64,000 nucleotides of DNA from Bordetella genomosp. 2 (GCF_002261345.1 NZ_NEVT01000007.1:400299-464298); one strand, 5' to 3'; counted from the stretch's first letter, positions 1 through 8,938 are shown. The notes: generated by a model from the letters alone, not told the origin. A program made the numbers and translations.

Positions 1-60
1 GCGCGTAATATTGCACCCTGGTTCCACCCAGCCGCAGGACGCGCGCCGCCGCCGGGCGCC

Positions 61-1230
61 ATGGCGGCACGCCTGCCGATGTCCAGATTCTCGTTCCTCC
101 TGCGCCTGTTCGCCATCGTCGCCGCGGCCCACGTCTACGTCGGCCTGCGGCTGATTCCCGACCTTGCCCTGACGCCCGGCCAGCACTGGGCCGGCGTGGC
201 GGCCTTGGCGGTTTCCTGCATCCTGATGCCCCTGTCGCTGGTGATCCGTCCATTCGCCGCGCGCCCCTGGGCCGACTGGGTGGCGGGCGCCGGGCTGGTG
301 CTCATGGGGCTGTTCTCGTCGGTGTTCGTGTTCACCATGCTGCGCGACGCGGCCCTGGCCGTGACGCTCACCGGCGCCGCGCTGGCCGGCGCGGCCCTGC
401 CGGCGGCCGCGCTCAAGGCCGACAGCGCCCTGGCGGTGCTGGTCCTGGCGCTGGGCGCCACGCTATGGGGCGCGTTCAACGCGAGGCGGCTGGCGCGCGT
501 GCGGCGGGTCGATGTGCCCATCGCCGGCCTGCCCGCCGGGCTGCACGGATTCACCATCGCCCAGATCAGCGACATCCACGTGGGCCCGACCATCAAGCGC
601 GGCTACGTCGAGCACATCGTCCAGGCGGTCAACGGCCTGCGGCCCGACCTGGTCGCCATTACCGGCGACGTGGTCGACGGCCCGGTGGCGCAACTGGCGC
701 CGCACACGCGGCCGCTGGGCCGGCTGGCCGCGCGCCATGGCGTTTACCTGGTGACCGGCAACCACGAGTACTACTCCGGCGCCGCCCAATGGGTGGCGGA
801 GTTCCGGCGCCTGGGGTTGCGGGTATTGATGAACGAGCACGTGCTGCTGGATCACCAGGGCGCCGCGCTAGTGGTGGCCGGCGTCACCGACTACAGCGCC
901 GGCGCATTCGATCCGGCGCAGGCCAGCAACCCGGCCGCCGCGCTGGCCGGCGCGCCGGCCGGCGCCACCCGCCTGCTGCTCGCGCACCAGCCGCGCAGCG
1001 CCGCCGCGGCTGCGCCGCTCGGCTACGCGCTGCAGCTCTCCGGCCATACCCACGGCGGCCAGTTCCTGCCGTGGAATTTCTTCGTGCGGTTCCAGCAGCC
1101 GTTCACGGCCGGCCTGCACCGCTTCCAGGATATGTGGGTCTATACCAGCCGCGGCACGGGATACTGGGGTCCGCCCAAGCGGCTGGGCGCGCCGTCGGAA
1201 ATCACCGTGCTGAAGCTGGTGGCCGGCTGA
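61..1230 (+). CDS. Membrane-anchored metallophosphoesterase (YkuE-like)
   Basis: This is a calcineurin-like phosphoesterase of 389 residues with a membrane-embedded N-terminal part. Hydrophobic stretches fill about residues 10-140, and the catalytic domain follows. The dimetal motifs are all visible: D171-x-H173, G202-D203, G233-N-H-E236, H309 and G328-H-T-H331. These bind two divalent metals in the family, and the likely substrates are phosphoesters at or near the membrane; the real substrate is unknown. An alternative ATG lies six codons downstream. The 3' end overlaps the convergent exporter gene by 29 bp. Confidence 0.85.
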   Translation: MAARLPMSRFSFLLRLFAIVAAAHVYVGLRLIPDLALTPGQHWAGVAALAVSCILMPLSLVIRPFAARPWADWVAGAGLVLMGLFSSVFVFTMLRDAALAVTLTGAALAGAALPAAALKADSALAVLVLALGATLWGAFNARRLARVRRVDVPIAGLPAGLHGFTIAQISDIHVGPTIKRGYVEHIVQAVNGLRPDLVAITGDVVDGPVAQLAPHTRPLGRLAARHGVYLVTGNHEYYSGAAQWVAEFRRLGLRVLMNEHVLLDHQGAALVVAGVTDYSAGAFDPAQASNPAAALAGAPAGATRLLLAHQPRSAAAAAPLGYALQLSGHTHGGQFLPWNFFVRFQQPFTAGLHRFQDMWVYTSRGTGYWGPPKRLGAPSEITVLKLVAG

Positions 1231-2131
1231 GGCGGCCGGCGCGGCGCGCCGCCGACGAGCGCGCTTCGCGCCAGGCAATGTACAAGCCGCTGCCGACAAT
1301 GAACAGCGCGCCCAGACAGTCGTTCAAGCCGGGCGCGTCGCGCCACACCAGCCAGCCCAGCAGCGACGCCCACAGCAGGCCGGCATAATCGAACGGGGCC
1401 ACCACCGACGCCGGCCCGATGCGGAAGCCCTGGGTGATCAGCGTCAGCCCCACGGTGCTGAACAGCGCGATCCCCGCGAAGTGCGGCCAGTGCTCGAACC
1501 GCGGCGGCGTCCAGAACATGGGCACGGCCACCGCGCTGCAGACCAGTTGCCCGACCACGATGTAGAACATGGTGGTGAACACGCTCTCGGCCTGCCCGAT
1601 GGCGCGCGCGGTCAGCATCATCAAGGCATACAGCACGGCAGTGGCGAGCGGGTACAGGGCGGCCGGCTGGAAGCTCGCCGCGCCCGGCTGCACGATGACC
1701 AGCACGCCGACGAAGCCGGCCGCCACGGCCAGCCAGCGGGCGCCGTCCACGCGCTCCTTGAGCACCAGCACCGACAGCGCGGTGACGAACAGCGGCGCGG
1801 CGAAGCCGATGGCGGTGGTCTCGGCCAGCGGCAGCGCCTGCAGGCCCAGATAGAAACAGGTCGCCGCGACGACATTGATGGCGCCGCGCAGCAGGTGCAG
1901 CCCCAGGTGCCGCGTGCGCAGGGCGCGGCGGCCGCCCAGCGCGGCGACCAGCGCCAGCACGAACGGCAAGGCGATGGCGGCGCGCAGGAACAGCAACTGC
2001 ACCGGGCTGTAGAACTGGCCCACCCACTTGGCCAGGGCGTCGCTCAGCGTGAGCAGCAGGATGCCGCCCGACACGCAGGCGATGCCGGCCAGCGGCGTGG
2101 AGCGGGAAGAGGTACTGCCGGGAGCGGTCAA
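1202..2131 (-). CDS. EamA/DMT-family transporter
   Basis: A 309-residue drug/metabolite-superfamily permease with about ten hydrophobic segments arranged as two EamA repeats. Charged loops such as VLKERVDGARW separate the helices, and the tail is Arg-rich and cytoplasmic. The reading frame opens with TTG at 2131. No ATG is available near the N-terminus, so the start is uncertain by some codons. The substrate cannot be read from sequence. A 20-bp perfect palindrome sits about 30 bp upstream, and the 3' end overlaps the neighbouring phosphoesterase gene. Confidence 0.8.
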   Translation of the reverse strand: MTAPGSTSSRSTPLAGIACVSGGILLLTLSDALAKWVGQFYSPVQLLFLRAAIALPFVLALVAALGGRRALRTRHLGLHLLRGAINVVAATCFYLGLQALPLAETTAIGFAAPLFVTALSVLVLKERVDGARWLAVAAGFVGVLVIVQPGAASFQPAALYPLATAVLYALMMLTARAIGQAESVFTTMFYIVVGQLVCSAVAVPMFWTPPRFEHWPHFAGIALFSTVGLTLITQGFRIGPASVVAPFDYAGLLWASLLGWLVWRDAPGLNDCLGALFIVGSGLYIAWREARSSAARRAGRLSRPPASAR

Positions 2132-2159
2132 GTTCGGGACGATTCAGGATGCGGGGCAC

Positions 2160-2179
2160 GGATCCGCGCGCGCGGATCC
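2160..2179. repeat. Perfect 20-bp palindrome upstream of the EamA gene
   Basis: The half-site GGATCCGCGC is followed directly by its reverse complement, giving an uninterrupted dyad of 20 bp. It lies 29-48 bp before the TTG start of the EamA transporter gene. It could be an operator or a cruciform-prone site; there is no T-run, so it is not an intrinsic terminator. Confidence 0.5.
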
Positions 2180-2295
2180 ATCAACCAGCGAACTATATCA
2201 ACTTGGCCGACGGTTCCATAACGGCCCGCCCCGGCCGGTGAACCAGCGGCCCCGGCCCGCCCCCGCGCACTGCGCCGCCGCCCGCGGCGACCGCC

Positions 2296-3015
2296 TCAGG
2301 CGGCCTGCGCGGCCTTGCTCTTCCACAGCTCCCAGGGCCGGTTCATCACGCCGGCCATCATCTCGTCGGCCAGCGCCGCCTCCTGCTCGGACAGATAGGT
2401 AATGTCGCCGTTCAGCCCGATGGCCTTGTGCTGCAGCGCCGCGTTCATCTCGGTGTACATGGCGCGATACACCGCCACCGGGATGGACGGCCCCACCGCG
2501 ACGAAGCCGTGACCGCGCATCAGCGCGACCGACCGCTCGCCCAGCGTGCCGGCCAGCTCGCGGCCATGGTCGCGATTGCGCACCAGCATGTCGGTGTCGC
2601 CGAAGCAGCAGCGGATATCGAACACCGGCGCGCCGCCGCCCAGGAAGCCGGCCATATGGTAGATGGGCCGCAGCCGCACCGAGGAGCCGGCGAACGGGAT
2701 CACCGAGGGCGAATGGCTGTGCACCACGGCCTGCACGTCGGGCCGCGCGCGGTAGATCTCGCCGTGGATATAGCGCTCCAGGTAGGGCTTGCGCGCGTCG
2801 CCGGCGACCGGCTCGGAATCCATGCCGAACTCCATGATGTCATCGGCCGTGACCAGCTCCGGCGCCAGCGAGCGCGACAGCAAGAAGCGCTGCGGGTCGC
2901 GCGGATGGCGGACGCTGACGTGGCCGAAGCCGTCCAGCACGCCGAAGCGGGCCAGTACGCGGTTGGCGACCACCAGGTCGTCGATGCAGGCCGTCAGGTC
3001 GGGGGCAGTGCTCAT
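2296..3015 (-). CDS. Class II aldolase/adducin family protein
   Basis: A 239-residue member of the L-fuculose-phosphate aldolase/adducin fold. The expected metal ligands are present: H99 and H101 in VVHSHS, H169 in RGHG, and an acidic residue at E86. It is therefore a plausible zinc-dependent aldolase or decarboxylase acting on a 2-keto or hydroxy acid. It lies 39 bp downstream of a Bug-family binding protein gene on the same strand, so the two are probably cotranscribed and share a carboxylate substrate. The substrate is not identifiable. Confidence 0.82.
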   Translation of the reverse strand: MSTAPDLTACIDDLVVANRVLARFGVLDGFGHVSVRHPRDPQRFLLSRSLAPELVTADDIMEFGMDSEPVAGDARKPYLERYIHGEIYRARPDVQAVVHSHSPSVIPFAGSSVRLRPIYHMAGFLGGGAPVFDIRCCFGDTDMLVRNRDHGRELAGTLGERSVALMRGHGFVAVGPSIPVAVYRAMYTEMNAALQHKAIGLNGDITYLSEQEAALADEMMAGVMNRPWELWKSKAAQAA

Positions 3016-3054
3016 GAACTCTTCCTCGCAATGAAGTCAGAAAACGCGGCCGCG

Positions 3055-4044
3055 TCATTCCAGCGTGATGCCGGACTGGCGGGCCAGCTCGCGATACATG
3101 TCCAGGTCGCGGTCGATCTGCGCCGACATGGCGGCGGCGCCGGTCTGCCCGATCTCGTAGTAGCGGTCCCGGAACTCCTTCTGCACCGCCGGGTCGGCCA
3201 TGGCGGCGGTGACGGCGCCCTCGAACTTCTCGCGCACGCCGGCGGGCAGCCCCTGCGGCGCGAACACGCCGAACCAGACGGAAACGTCCAGCCCGCCGAA
3301 CGGCGCGGTCTCGGCGATGGCCGGCACATCGGGCATGAACGACACGCGCCGGGCGGACGCCACGGCCAGCATGCGCAGCTTGCCGGCCTGGGCGTGCGGC
3401 GCCAGGTTGGGGATCGTGCTGAACAGGATCGGCACCTGGTTGCCCAGGCCATCGTTGACGGCGGGCGCGCAACCCTTGTACGGCACGTGCACCATGTCGA
3501 GCTGGGCGGCCTGCTTGAACGACTCGCCGGTAAAGTGCTGCGGCGTGCCGTTGCCGCAGGACGAATAGCTCAGCTTGCCGTTGTTCTGCCGGATGTATCC
3601 CGCCAGCTCGGCCACCGTGCGCGCCGGCAGCGCCGAATTGACGCCCAGCGCCACCGGGGCCGTCACCAGCAGCGACACCGGCGCCAGCGCCTGCCGCACG
3701 TCGGGCGTGCCGCGCATGTCGAGGCTGGCATTGATGGTGAGCGTGCTGTTGGTCAACAGGAAGGTATAGCCGTCAGCCGGGGCGCGGGCGACTTGCATGG
3801 CGCCGATGTTGCCCGAAGCGCCCGGCTTGTTGTCGACGATCACCGACTGCCCGCCCAGCTGCGCGGGCAGTTTCGAGGCGAGCAGCCGGGCGACCACATC
3901 GGCGCCGCCGCCGGCGGCAAACGGCACGACGAGCGTGATGGGGCGGTCGGGATACGTCTCGGCGGCATGCGCGGCGGCCGTTCCCAGCGCCAGCCCCAGC
4001 AACAGGGCGAACGGCATCCGCCACAATAGCGAGCTTGCGGTCAT
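3055..4044 (-). CDS. Bug-family tripartite tricarboxylate transporter binding protein
   Basis: A 329-residue periplasmic solute-binding protein. An N-terminal signal peptide (hydrophobic core about 8-25, AHA cleavage region) is followed by the typical Bug start YPDRPITLVVPFAAGGGAD and the KPGASGNIG ligand loop. The family binds carboxylates and is hugely expanded in Bordetella. No cognate TctA/TctB membrane genes are nearby, which is common for Bug proteins. A good promoter candidate lies just upstream, and a class II aldolase gene follows. Confidence 0.9.
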   Translation of the reverse strand: MTASSLLWRMPFALLLGLALGTAAAHAAETYPDRPITLVVPFAAGGGADVVARLLASKLPAQLGGQSVIVDNKPGASGNIGAMQVARAPADGYTFLLTNSTLTINASLDMRGTPDVRQALAPVSLLVTAPVALGVNSALPARTVAELAGYIRQNNGKLSYSSCGNGTPQHFTGESFKQAAQLDMVHVPYKGCAPAVNDGLGNQVPILFSTIPNLAPHAQAGKLRMLAVASARRVSFMPDVPAIAETAPFGGLDVSVWFGVFAPQGLPAGVREKFEGAVTAAMADPAVQKEFRDRYYEIGQTGAAAMSAQIDRDLDMYRELARQSGITLE

Positions 4045-4081
4045 GGCGATTGTCTCCAGTATTGATTATTGGTGTGGAGCC

Positions 4082-4110
4082 ATTATGTGGATGCCGCCAT
4101 ACCCGCTCAA
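4082..4110 (-). promoter_or_regulatory. Promoter candidate for the Bug/aldolase pair
   Basis: On the minus strand a -35 element TTGAGC and a -10 element CATAAT are separated by 17 bp, ending 38 bp before the Bug start codon. The surrounding DNA is AT-rich against a GC-rich genome. A decamer GTATGGCGGC lies inside the spacer and recurs near the end of the araC-type gene, suggesting an operator. Confidence 0.6.
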
Positions 4111-4128
4111 ATGAAATTATCTTATCAA

Positions 4129-4156
4129 CCATACCGCCCGTCGTATGGCGGTATGG
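4129..4156. repeat. Inverted repeat after the AraC-type gene
   Basis: CCATACCGCC and its exact reverse complement GGCGGTATGG are separated by 8 bp. The element begins 10 bp past the AraC-family stop codon. It may end that transcript (the distal side is AT-rich but lacks a clean T-run) or may be an operator for the Bug promoter next to it. Confidence 0.55.
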
Positions 4157-4165
4157 CGGCCCCCG

Positions 4166-5071
4166 CTATGCCTTCCTCGACGCCTTCGCGTCCTCGGCTG
4201 GCGGGCGACCGAACATGCGGCGGAATTCCCGGGTGAACTGCTGCACGCTCTCGTAGCCCACCGCGAACGCGGCGCTGCTTGCCTGCATGCCCTCGGCCGT
4301 CATCAGGCGACGCGCCTCGATCAGGCGCAACTGCTTCTGGAACTGCAGCGGCGAGAGCGACGTCGCGGCGCGGAAATGCCGATGAAACGCCGACGGACTC
4401 ATGCCGGCCGCCGCCGCCAGGCGCTCCACCGGCAGCCGCTGCGCGAACGTCGTGCGCAGCAGCGCCACCGCGCGCGCGATCCGCGGGATATGGCTGCCGG
4501 CGCCGCCAAGCTGGCGAATCGCGGCGCCGTGCCGCCCCGCCAGCAGCCAATAGTGCATCTCGCGCACCAACTGGGCCCGCAGCACTTGCAGCGCTTCCGG
4601 ACGTTCAAGCAGGCGCATCAGGCGCAGCGCCGCTTCCGCCACTTCCGTGTCGGTCGGCTCGACCCGCACGGGCGGCTCCGGCGCGGCCGGTCCCGGCTGC
4701 ATTTGCAGGGACAGCTCCGCGATGACGGCCAGATCCAGGTCGAGCACCAGCGAGTAATACGGTTGCGCCGGGCTGGCGCGCGTGATCTGGCTGACGGTGG
4801 GCACGTCCGCCGTGATCAGCAGCGAATCGCCCGCGGCGAAGGCAAAACGCCGCGCGCCCATCATGACCTGCTTGCCGCCCTGCAGGACCAGGCAGGCCAG
4901 CGGCCGGGAAATCGCGTACTCCAGCCCGCTGGGGGCGGTGGCGCGCACCACCGACAGCCCGGCAATCGGGGTCTGGGCCAATCCGGCCGGGCTCGCGTGC
5001 GCCTCGGCGTAGCGTCGGACCGCGTCCAGCAGCGCCTCGCTGGCGCGGTTCTCACCGTGATCTTGGGTCAT
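4166..5071 (-). CDS. AraC-family transcriptional regulator (AraC_N type)
   Basis: The gene encodes 301 residues from the ATG at 5071; the open frame continues 18 codons upstream, but the residues there look non-coding. The N-terminal two thirds is an AraC_N/cupin-like sensor domain, and the last 100 residues carry two helix-turn-helix motifs (QRLPVERLAAAAGMSPSAFH; then FAVGYESVQQFTREFRRMFG). It is divergent from an SDR gene and upstream of the Bug/aldolase pair, either of which it could control. AraC_N regulators next to SDR genes commonly respond to small carbonyl compounds or alcohols. Confidence 0.85.
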   Translation of the reverse strand: MTQDHGENRASEALLDAVRRYAEAHASPAGLAQTPIAGLSVVRATAPSGLEYAISRPLACLVLQGGKQVMMGARRFAFAAGDSLLITADVPTVSQITRASPAQPYYSLVLDLDLAVIAELSLQMQPGPAAPEPPVRVEPTDTEVAEAALRLMRLLERPEALQVLRAQLVREMHYWLLAGRHGAAIRQLGGAGSHIPRIARAVALLRTTFAQRLPVERLAAAAGMSPSAFHRHFRAATSLSPLQFQKQLRLIEARRLMTAEGMQASSAAFAVGYESVQQFTREFRRMFGRPPAEDAKASRKA

Positions 5072-5209
5072 GCGCCGATGTCGGGCGGACCGGGCCGGTC
5101 CGCGCACTCCAGGAGGAAAAGGCAAATGTCATGGAGACTCTGGCAAACGCGAAGCGCGCGCCGGGACGCAGAATAAACCCCGGTTTCCACTACTGCCAAG
5201 GAGCATTCC

Positions 5210-5965
5210 ATGCGCAAGATTTCCCTCGTCACCGGCGCCAGCCGCGGCCTCGGCCGCAACTCGGCGTTGCACATCGCCCGCAACGGCGGCGACGTCATCC
5301 TCACCTACCAGAGCCGCGAAGCCGACGCCATGGCCGTGGTGCGTGACATCGAGGCGCTGGGCGGCAAGGCCGTCGCCCTGCAATTGGATGCGGGCCGCGT
5401 GTCCGGTTTCCCGGATTTTGCCCGCCGCGTGGGCGCGGCCCTGGCCCATACGTGGCAGCGCGATACCTTCGACCATCTGGTCAACAATGCCGGCCATGGC
5501 GACGTGGCCCCGCTCGCGGAAATGAGCGAGGCGGCCTTCGACAAGCTGGTCGACGTCCACTTCAAGGGCGTCTTCTTCCTGACCCAGCAATTGCTTCCCC
5601 TGCTCTCGGACGGCGGCCGCATCGTCAACTTGTCCAGCGGGCTGACGCGCGTCTCGGCCCCCGGCTGGTCCGCCTATGCCGCCGTGAAAGGCGCGGTCGA
5701 AGTGCTGACCGTCTACATGGCCAAGGAACTGGGCAGCCGCGGGATCGCGGTCAACGTGGTGGCGCCGGGCGCGATCGAGACGGATTTCTTCGGCGGCGCG
5801 GTGCGCGACACTCCCGAGTTCAACCAGTTCTTCGCCGGCATGACGGCATTGGGCCGGGTGGGCGTCGCCGACGATATCGGTCCCATGATCGCCAGCCTGC
5901 TGACCGAGGACAACCGCTGGGTCAATGCGCAGCGCATCGAAGTGTCCGGCGGCCAGGGCATCTGA
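5210..5965 (+). CDS. Short-chain dehydrogenase/reductase
   Basis: A 251-residue classical SDR oxidoreductase. The cofactor motif TGASRGLG (8-15), NNAG (92-95), and the catalytic S142/S143, Y156 and K160 are all present. It is an NAD(P)-dependent carbonyl/alcohol oxidoreductase of unknown substrate. AAGGAG precedes the ATG at good distance. The gene is transcribed away from the AraC-type regulator, which is its likely controller. Confidence 0.88.
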   Translation: MRKISLVTGASRGLGRNSALHIARNGGDVILTYQSREADAMAVVRDIEALGGKAVALQLDAGRVSGFPDFARRVGAALAHTWQRDTFDHLVNNAGHGDVAPLAEMSEAAFDKLVDVHFKGVFFLTQQLLPLLSDGGRIVNLSSGLTRVSAPGWSAYAAVKGAVEVLTVYMAKELGSRGIAVNVVAPGAIETDFFGGAVRDTPEFNQFFAGMTALGRVGVADDIGPMIASLLTEDNRWVNAQRIEVSGGQGI

Positions 5966-5970
5966 GCCGG

Positions 5971-6004
5971 GCGGATGGCCTGGCGAACCGCGCCGGGCAT
6001 CCGC
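5971..6004. terminator. Hairpin between convergent SDR and MFS genes
   Basis: GCGGATG and CATCCGC pair across a 20-base GC-rich loop within the 47-bp gap between two convergent genes. There is no T-run on either strand, so it would need Rho or act weakly. Confidence 0.35.
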
Positions 6005-6012
6005 CGCGCACA

Positions 6013-7239
6013 TCATGCCGCGCGCTTCAGGGCCAGGGAGGCAAAGCCCAGCGCCCCGACCGCCAGGGCGAGCGGCGCGAACGACACCCACAGCACGGTG
6101 TCCCAGTCGTAGGCGGCCAGCAAGCCGCCGGAGGCGAACGAGCCGACCGCCATGGTGCCGAACACGATGAAATCGTTGAGCGACTGCACGCGCGTTTTCT
6201 CTTCGGGACGATGGCATTCCAGCACCAGCGCGGACGCGCCCACGAACCCGAAATTCCAGCCGACCCCCAGCAGCACCAGCGTCAGCCAGAAATGCGCGAC
6301 GTCGATGCCGGTCAGCCCCACCGCGGCGGACAGCCCGGTAAGCAGCAAGCCGGCGCTGACGATGCGCCCGGCGCCGAAGCGGGTGATCAGCCGCCCCGTG
6401 AAAAAGCTCGGCGCATACATGGCGATGACGTGCCACTGCAGGCCCAGGTTGGCGTTCTCCTGGGAATGGCCGCAGAGGTGCATGGCCAGCGGGGCCGCCG
6501 TCATGAGGAAGTTCATCAGCATGTACGACACGGCGCCGCAGATCACCGCGGTGATGAAGCGCGGCTGCCGCACGATGACCCCGAGCGGCCGTCCGCTCGC
6601 CACCTCGGCCGGCGTCGGCATGGGCAGCCGCACGCCGAGCAGCACCATGGCCGATACCGCGGCGACCGCGGCTTGCACCAGGAAGGTCGCGGCGAACATG
6701 TGCGGCGGCCAGAGGTACATGGTGTGCGTCACCAGTTGCGGCCCGATCACGCCGGCCGCGACCCCGCCGCCCATCACGAACGACAGCGCGCGGGCCCGCA
6801 GCGCCGGCGCCACGCCGTCGGCGGCGGCGAAGCGGAACGACAGCACCACCGCGGCGTAGGCGCCGCCGAAAAAGGTGGCCAGGCAGAACAGCCAGAACGA
6901 GCCCAGCACCACGGCGGCCGCGGCCAGCAGGCCGACCAGCACGCCGCAGCCGGTGCCGGCCAGGAAGGCGGCGCGCCGGCCGTGGCGCCGGGCGATCGCG
7001 CCGGCGGGCAGGATGCAGGCCGCCATGCCGACCACGAAGATGGACAGGGGCAGCGTGGCGAGCGTCTTGCTGGGCGCCAGCATGTCGCCGACGATCGCCC
7101 CGGTGGCGTAGACGACCACCGAATTCGCGCCTGCCAGCGCCTGTGCGACCGTCAGGCGCGCGATGTTGCCGCGCTGTTCGCGCCGCGTCAGTTCAGCAAC
7201 GGGACCGCCCGGCAAGGGCGCGGATGCGACGTTGGACAA
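6013..7239 (-). CDS. MFS transporter
   Basis: A 408-residue major facilitator with about twelve hydrophobic segments. The loop between helices 2 and 3 reads GAIARRHGRRAAF, a variant of the MFS GxxxDRxGRR signature. The start is TTG at 7239, backed by GAGG five bases upstream; no closer ATG fits. The substrate is unknown; similar proteins are drug or metabolite exporters. A minus-strand terminator stands directly before the start, so the gene probably has its own promoter or is controlled by read-through. Confidence 0.82.
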   Translation of the reverse strand: MSNVASAPLPGGPVAELTRREQRGNIARLTVAQALAGANSVVVYATGAIVGDMLAPSKTLATLPLSIFVVGMAACILPAGAIARRHGRRAAFLAGTGCGVLVGLLAAAAVVLGSFWLFCLATFFGGAYAAVVLSFRFAAADGVAPALRARALSFVMGGGVAAGVIGPQLVTHTMYLWPPHMFAATFLVQAAVAAVSAMVLLGVRLPMPTPAEVASGRPLGVIVRQPRFITAVICGAVSYMLMNFLMTAAPLAMHLCGHSQENANLGLQWHVIAMYAPSFFTGRLITRFGAGRIVSAGLLLTGLSAAVGLTGIDVAHFWLTLVLLGVGWNFGFVGASALVLECHRPEEKTRVQSLNDFIVFGTMAVGSFASGGLLAAYDWDTVLWVSFAPLALAVGALGFASLALKRAA

Positions 7240-7251
7240 GACTACCTCGAC

Positions 7252-7276
7252 AAAAAAAGGCGCCCCAGGCGGGGCG
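7252..7276 (-). terminator. Intrinsic terminator upstream of the MFS gene
   Basis: Read on the minus strand, CGCCCC-GCCT-GGGGCG is followed by CC and seven T residues. It would end transcription from the MocR-family gene about 140 bp upstream, or act as a leader attenuator, because it lies just 13 bp before the MFS start codon. Confidence 0.7.
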
Positions 7277-7417
7277 GCGGGTCAGTGCGTATTGTCCACC
7301 CGATCGCGGCGCCTGTCTCGGGGCGGGCGCGTGCCGGACCCTTGGAATGTCGCGCGACGCGCGATCGACAGGCCTGCGCCGGGCCGCCACGGTCTTCCTC
7401 CGGCGGCGCTGTCCCGG

Positions 7418-8938
7418 CTAGCCGCCGAGCTCAGCGCCGGGCAAGCAGTCCGCCAGCCGCCGCACCCCTTCGCGGATGGCGGCGGCCTCCAGCAAGGCAT
7501 ATCCCATGACCAGGCCCGCCGGACCTTGCCGATGCCGGGCCCGGGCGGCGGGATGGAACAACGGGCCGATGGGGTGGACGCGCACGCCATGCTCGCGCGC
7601 CGCGCTGACCAGCGCCGCCTCCGACCCGGCCGGCACGCCGTGAAACCACGCGACCAGGTGCAGCCCGCTGCCCGCGCCCTGGATCTCCACCCGCCGCCCG
7701 AAACAGGACGTCAAGGCGTCGACAAGCGCGCGTTGACGGGCCTGCTGCTGGCGGCGCATGCGGCGTACGTGGCGGCCGTAGCTGCCGTCCTCCAGCAGCC
7801 GGGCCAGGGCGCGCTGGACCCCTGTCGCGGCATGCCGGTCCGCCACCCGCTTCGCGGCCGAGAAGGTATCCACCAGGGACGGCGGCAGCACCATGTAGCC
7901 CAGGCGCAATTGAGGCGACAAAGTCTTCGAGAATGTCCCCACGTGGATCACGCAATCGCGGCGGTCCAGCGACAGCAGCGTCGCCTCGGGCCGGACCGTA
8001 TAGCGGTATTCACCGTCGTAGTCGTCCTCGATGATCCAGGCCCCGTGTTCAGCGGCCCAGTCGAGCAGCGCCCGGCGCCGGGCAATCGGCAGGAACGACC
8101 CCAGGGGGAACTGGTGCGTGGGGGTCACGTAGGCCAGTTGCGCGGCGCCGAGGGCCGCGAGCTGGCCGGTCTGCAGGCCATGTTCGTCCACGTCGACGCA
8201 CCTGAGCTGGCCGCCATAGGCTTCGAAGGCGTGGTGCGCCATGCGATAGCCCGGATTCTCCACGACCACGCCGTCGCCCGGATCCACCAGCAGCCGGGCG
8301 CAGAGATCCAGCGCCTGCTGCGAACCGTTGACGATCATCAGCTGTTCCACCGAACAGGCCAGGCCTCGCGTCTGGCTCAGGTGCGCTTGCAGCGCGCGCC
8401 GCAGTTCCGGGTTGCCGCGCGGATCTTCGTACTCCAGGCGCGGGCTGCGTTGCCGCTCGACGGCCCGCAGCGCTTTCAGCCAGGCCAGCGTGGGAAAGTC
8501 CGAGCCCGCCAATGGCCCATAGACGAAATCGATCTCGCCTGGCGCGGGCGGACCGGCATCGCCGACCCCCAGGCCGGCGATGCGGCGCGCAATACCCGAC
8601 AGCCGGCCGGTGTGGCCACCCGTGGCGGCACGGTGCCCCCGGCCGCGCCGGGCACGGGCCGTCAGCGCCGGCGCGGCCCCCGCGGCCACCCGGCTTGCCG
8701 CGCCAGCCCGCGTCTGGATGAAGCCGTCCGCGGCAAGCTGCTCGTAGACCAGCGACACGGTGCCCCTCGACAGCCCGCGCTCGGCGGCCAACGCGCGCGT
8801 GGAGGGCAACGGCGCGCCCGCCGCGTAGGTGCCGTCCGCGATCCTGGCGCGCAGCTCGTCGTAGAGCGCCCGGCTCAAGTTTTTCGTCAAGTCGCGGGTG
8901 CTGGGCATGGCACGGAACTGGTCCAGTGAAATTGGCAT
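7418..8938 (-). CDS. MocR/PdxR-type GntR regulator with aminotransferase-like domain
   Basis: About 506 residues from the ATG at 8938; the frame is open further upstream but crosses the divergent promoter region. A winged-helix GntR domain (about 20-80, GAPLPSTRALAAERGLSRGT) is joined by an Arg-rich linker to a fold-type I aminotransferase-like domain. The PLP lysine is K338 in GTFSKTL, and EDDYDGEY (304-311) holds the cofactor Asp. MocR proteins sense PLP or amino compounds and usually regulate the divergent neighbour, here the PaiB gene. An internal ATG at 8908 is a possible alternative start. Confidence 0.88.
   Translation of the reverse strand: MPISLDQFRAMPSTRDLTKNLSRALYDELRARIADGTYAAGAPLPSTRALAAERGLSRGTVSLVYEQLAADGFIQTRAGAASRVAAGAAPALTARARRGRGHRAATGGHTGRLSGIARRIAGLGVGDAGPPAPGEIDFVYGPLAGSDFPTLAWLKALRAVERQRSPRLEYEDPRGNPELRRALQAHLSQTRGLACSVEQLMIVNGSQQALDLCARLLVDPGDGVVVENPGYRMAHHAFEAYGGQLRCVDVDEHGLQTGQLAALGAAQLAYVTPTHQFPLGSFLPIARRRALLDWAAEHGAWIIEDDYDGEYRYTVRPEATLLSLDRRDCVIHVGTFSKTLSPQLRLGYMVLPPSLVDTFSAAKRVADRHAATGVQRALARLLEDGSYGRHVRRMRRQQQARQRALVDALTSCFGRRVEIQGAGSGLHLVAWFHGVPAGSEAALVSAAREHGVRVHPIGPLFHPAARARHRQGPAGLVMGYALLEAAAIREGVRRLADCLPGAELGG

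Noticed and set aside
1..60. End of an upstream gene at the left edge
   Set aside because: Too short to judge; no domain or convincing stop context can be assigned.
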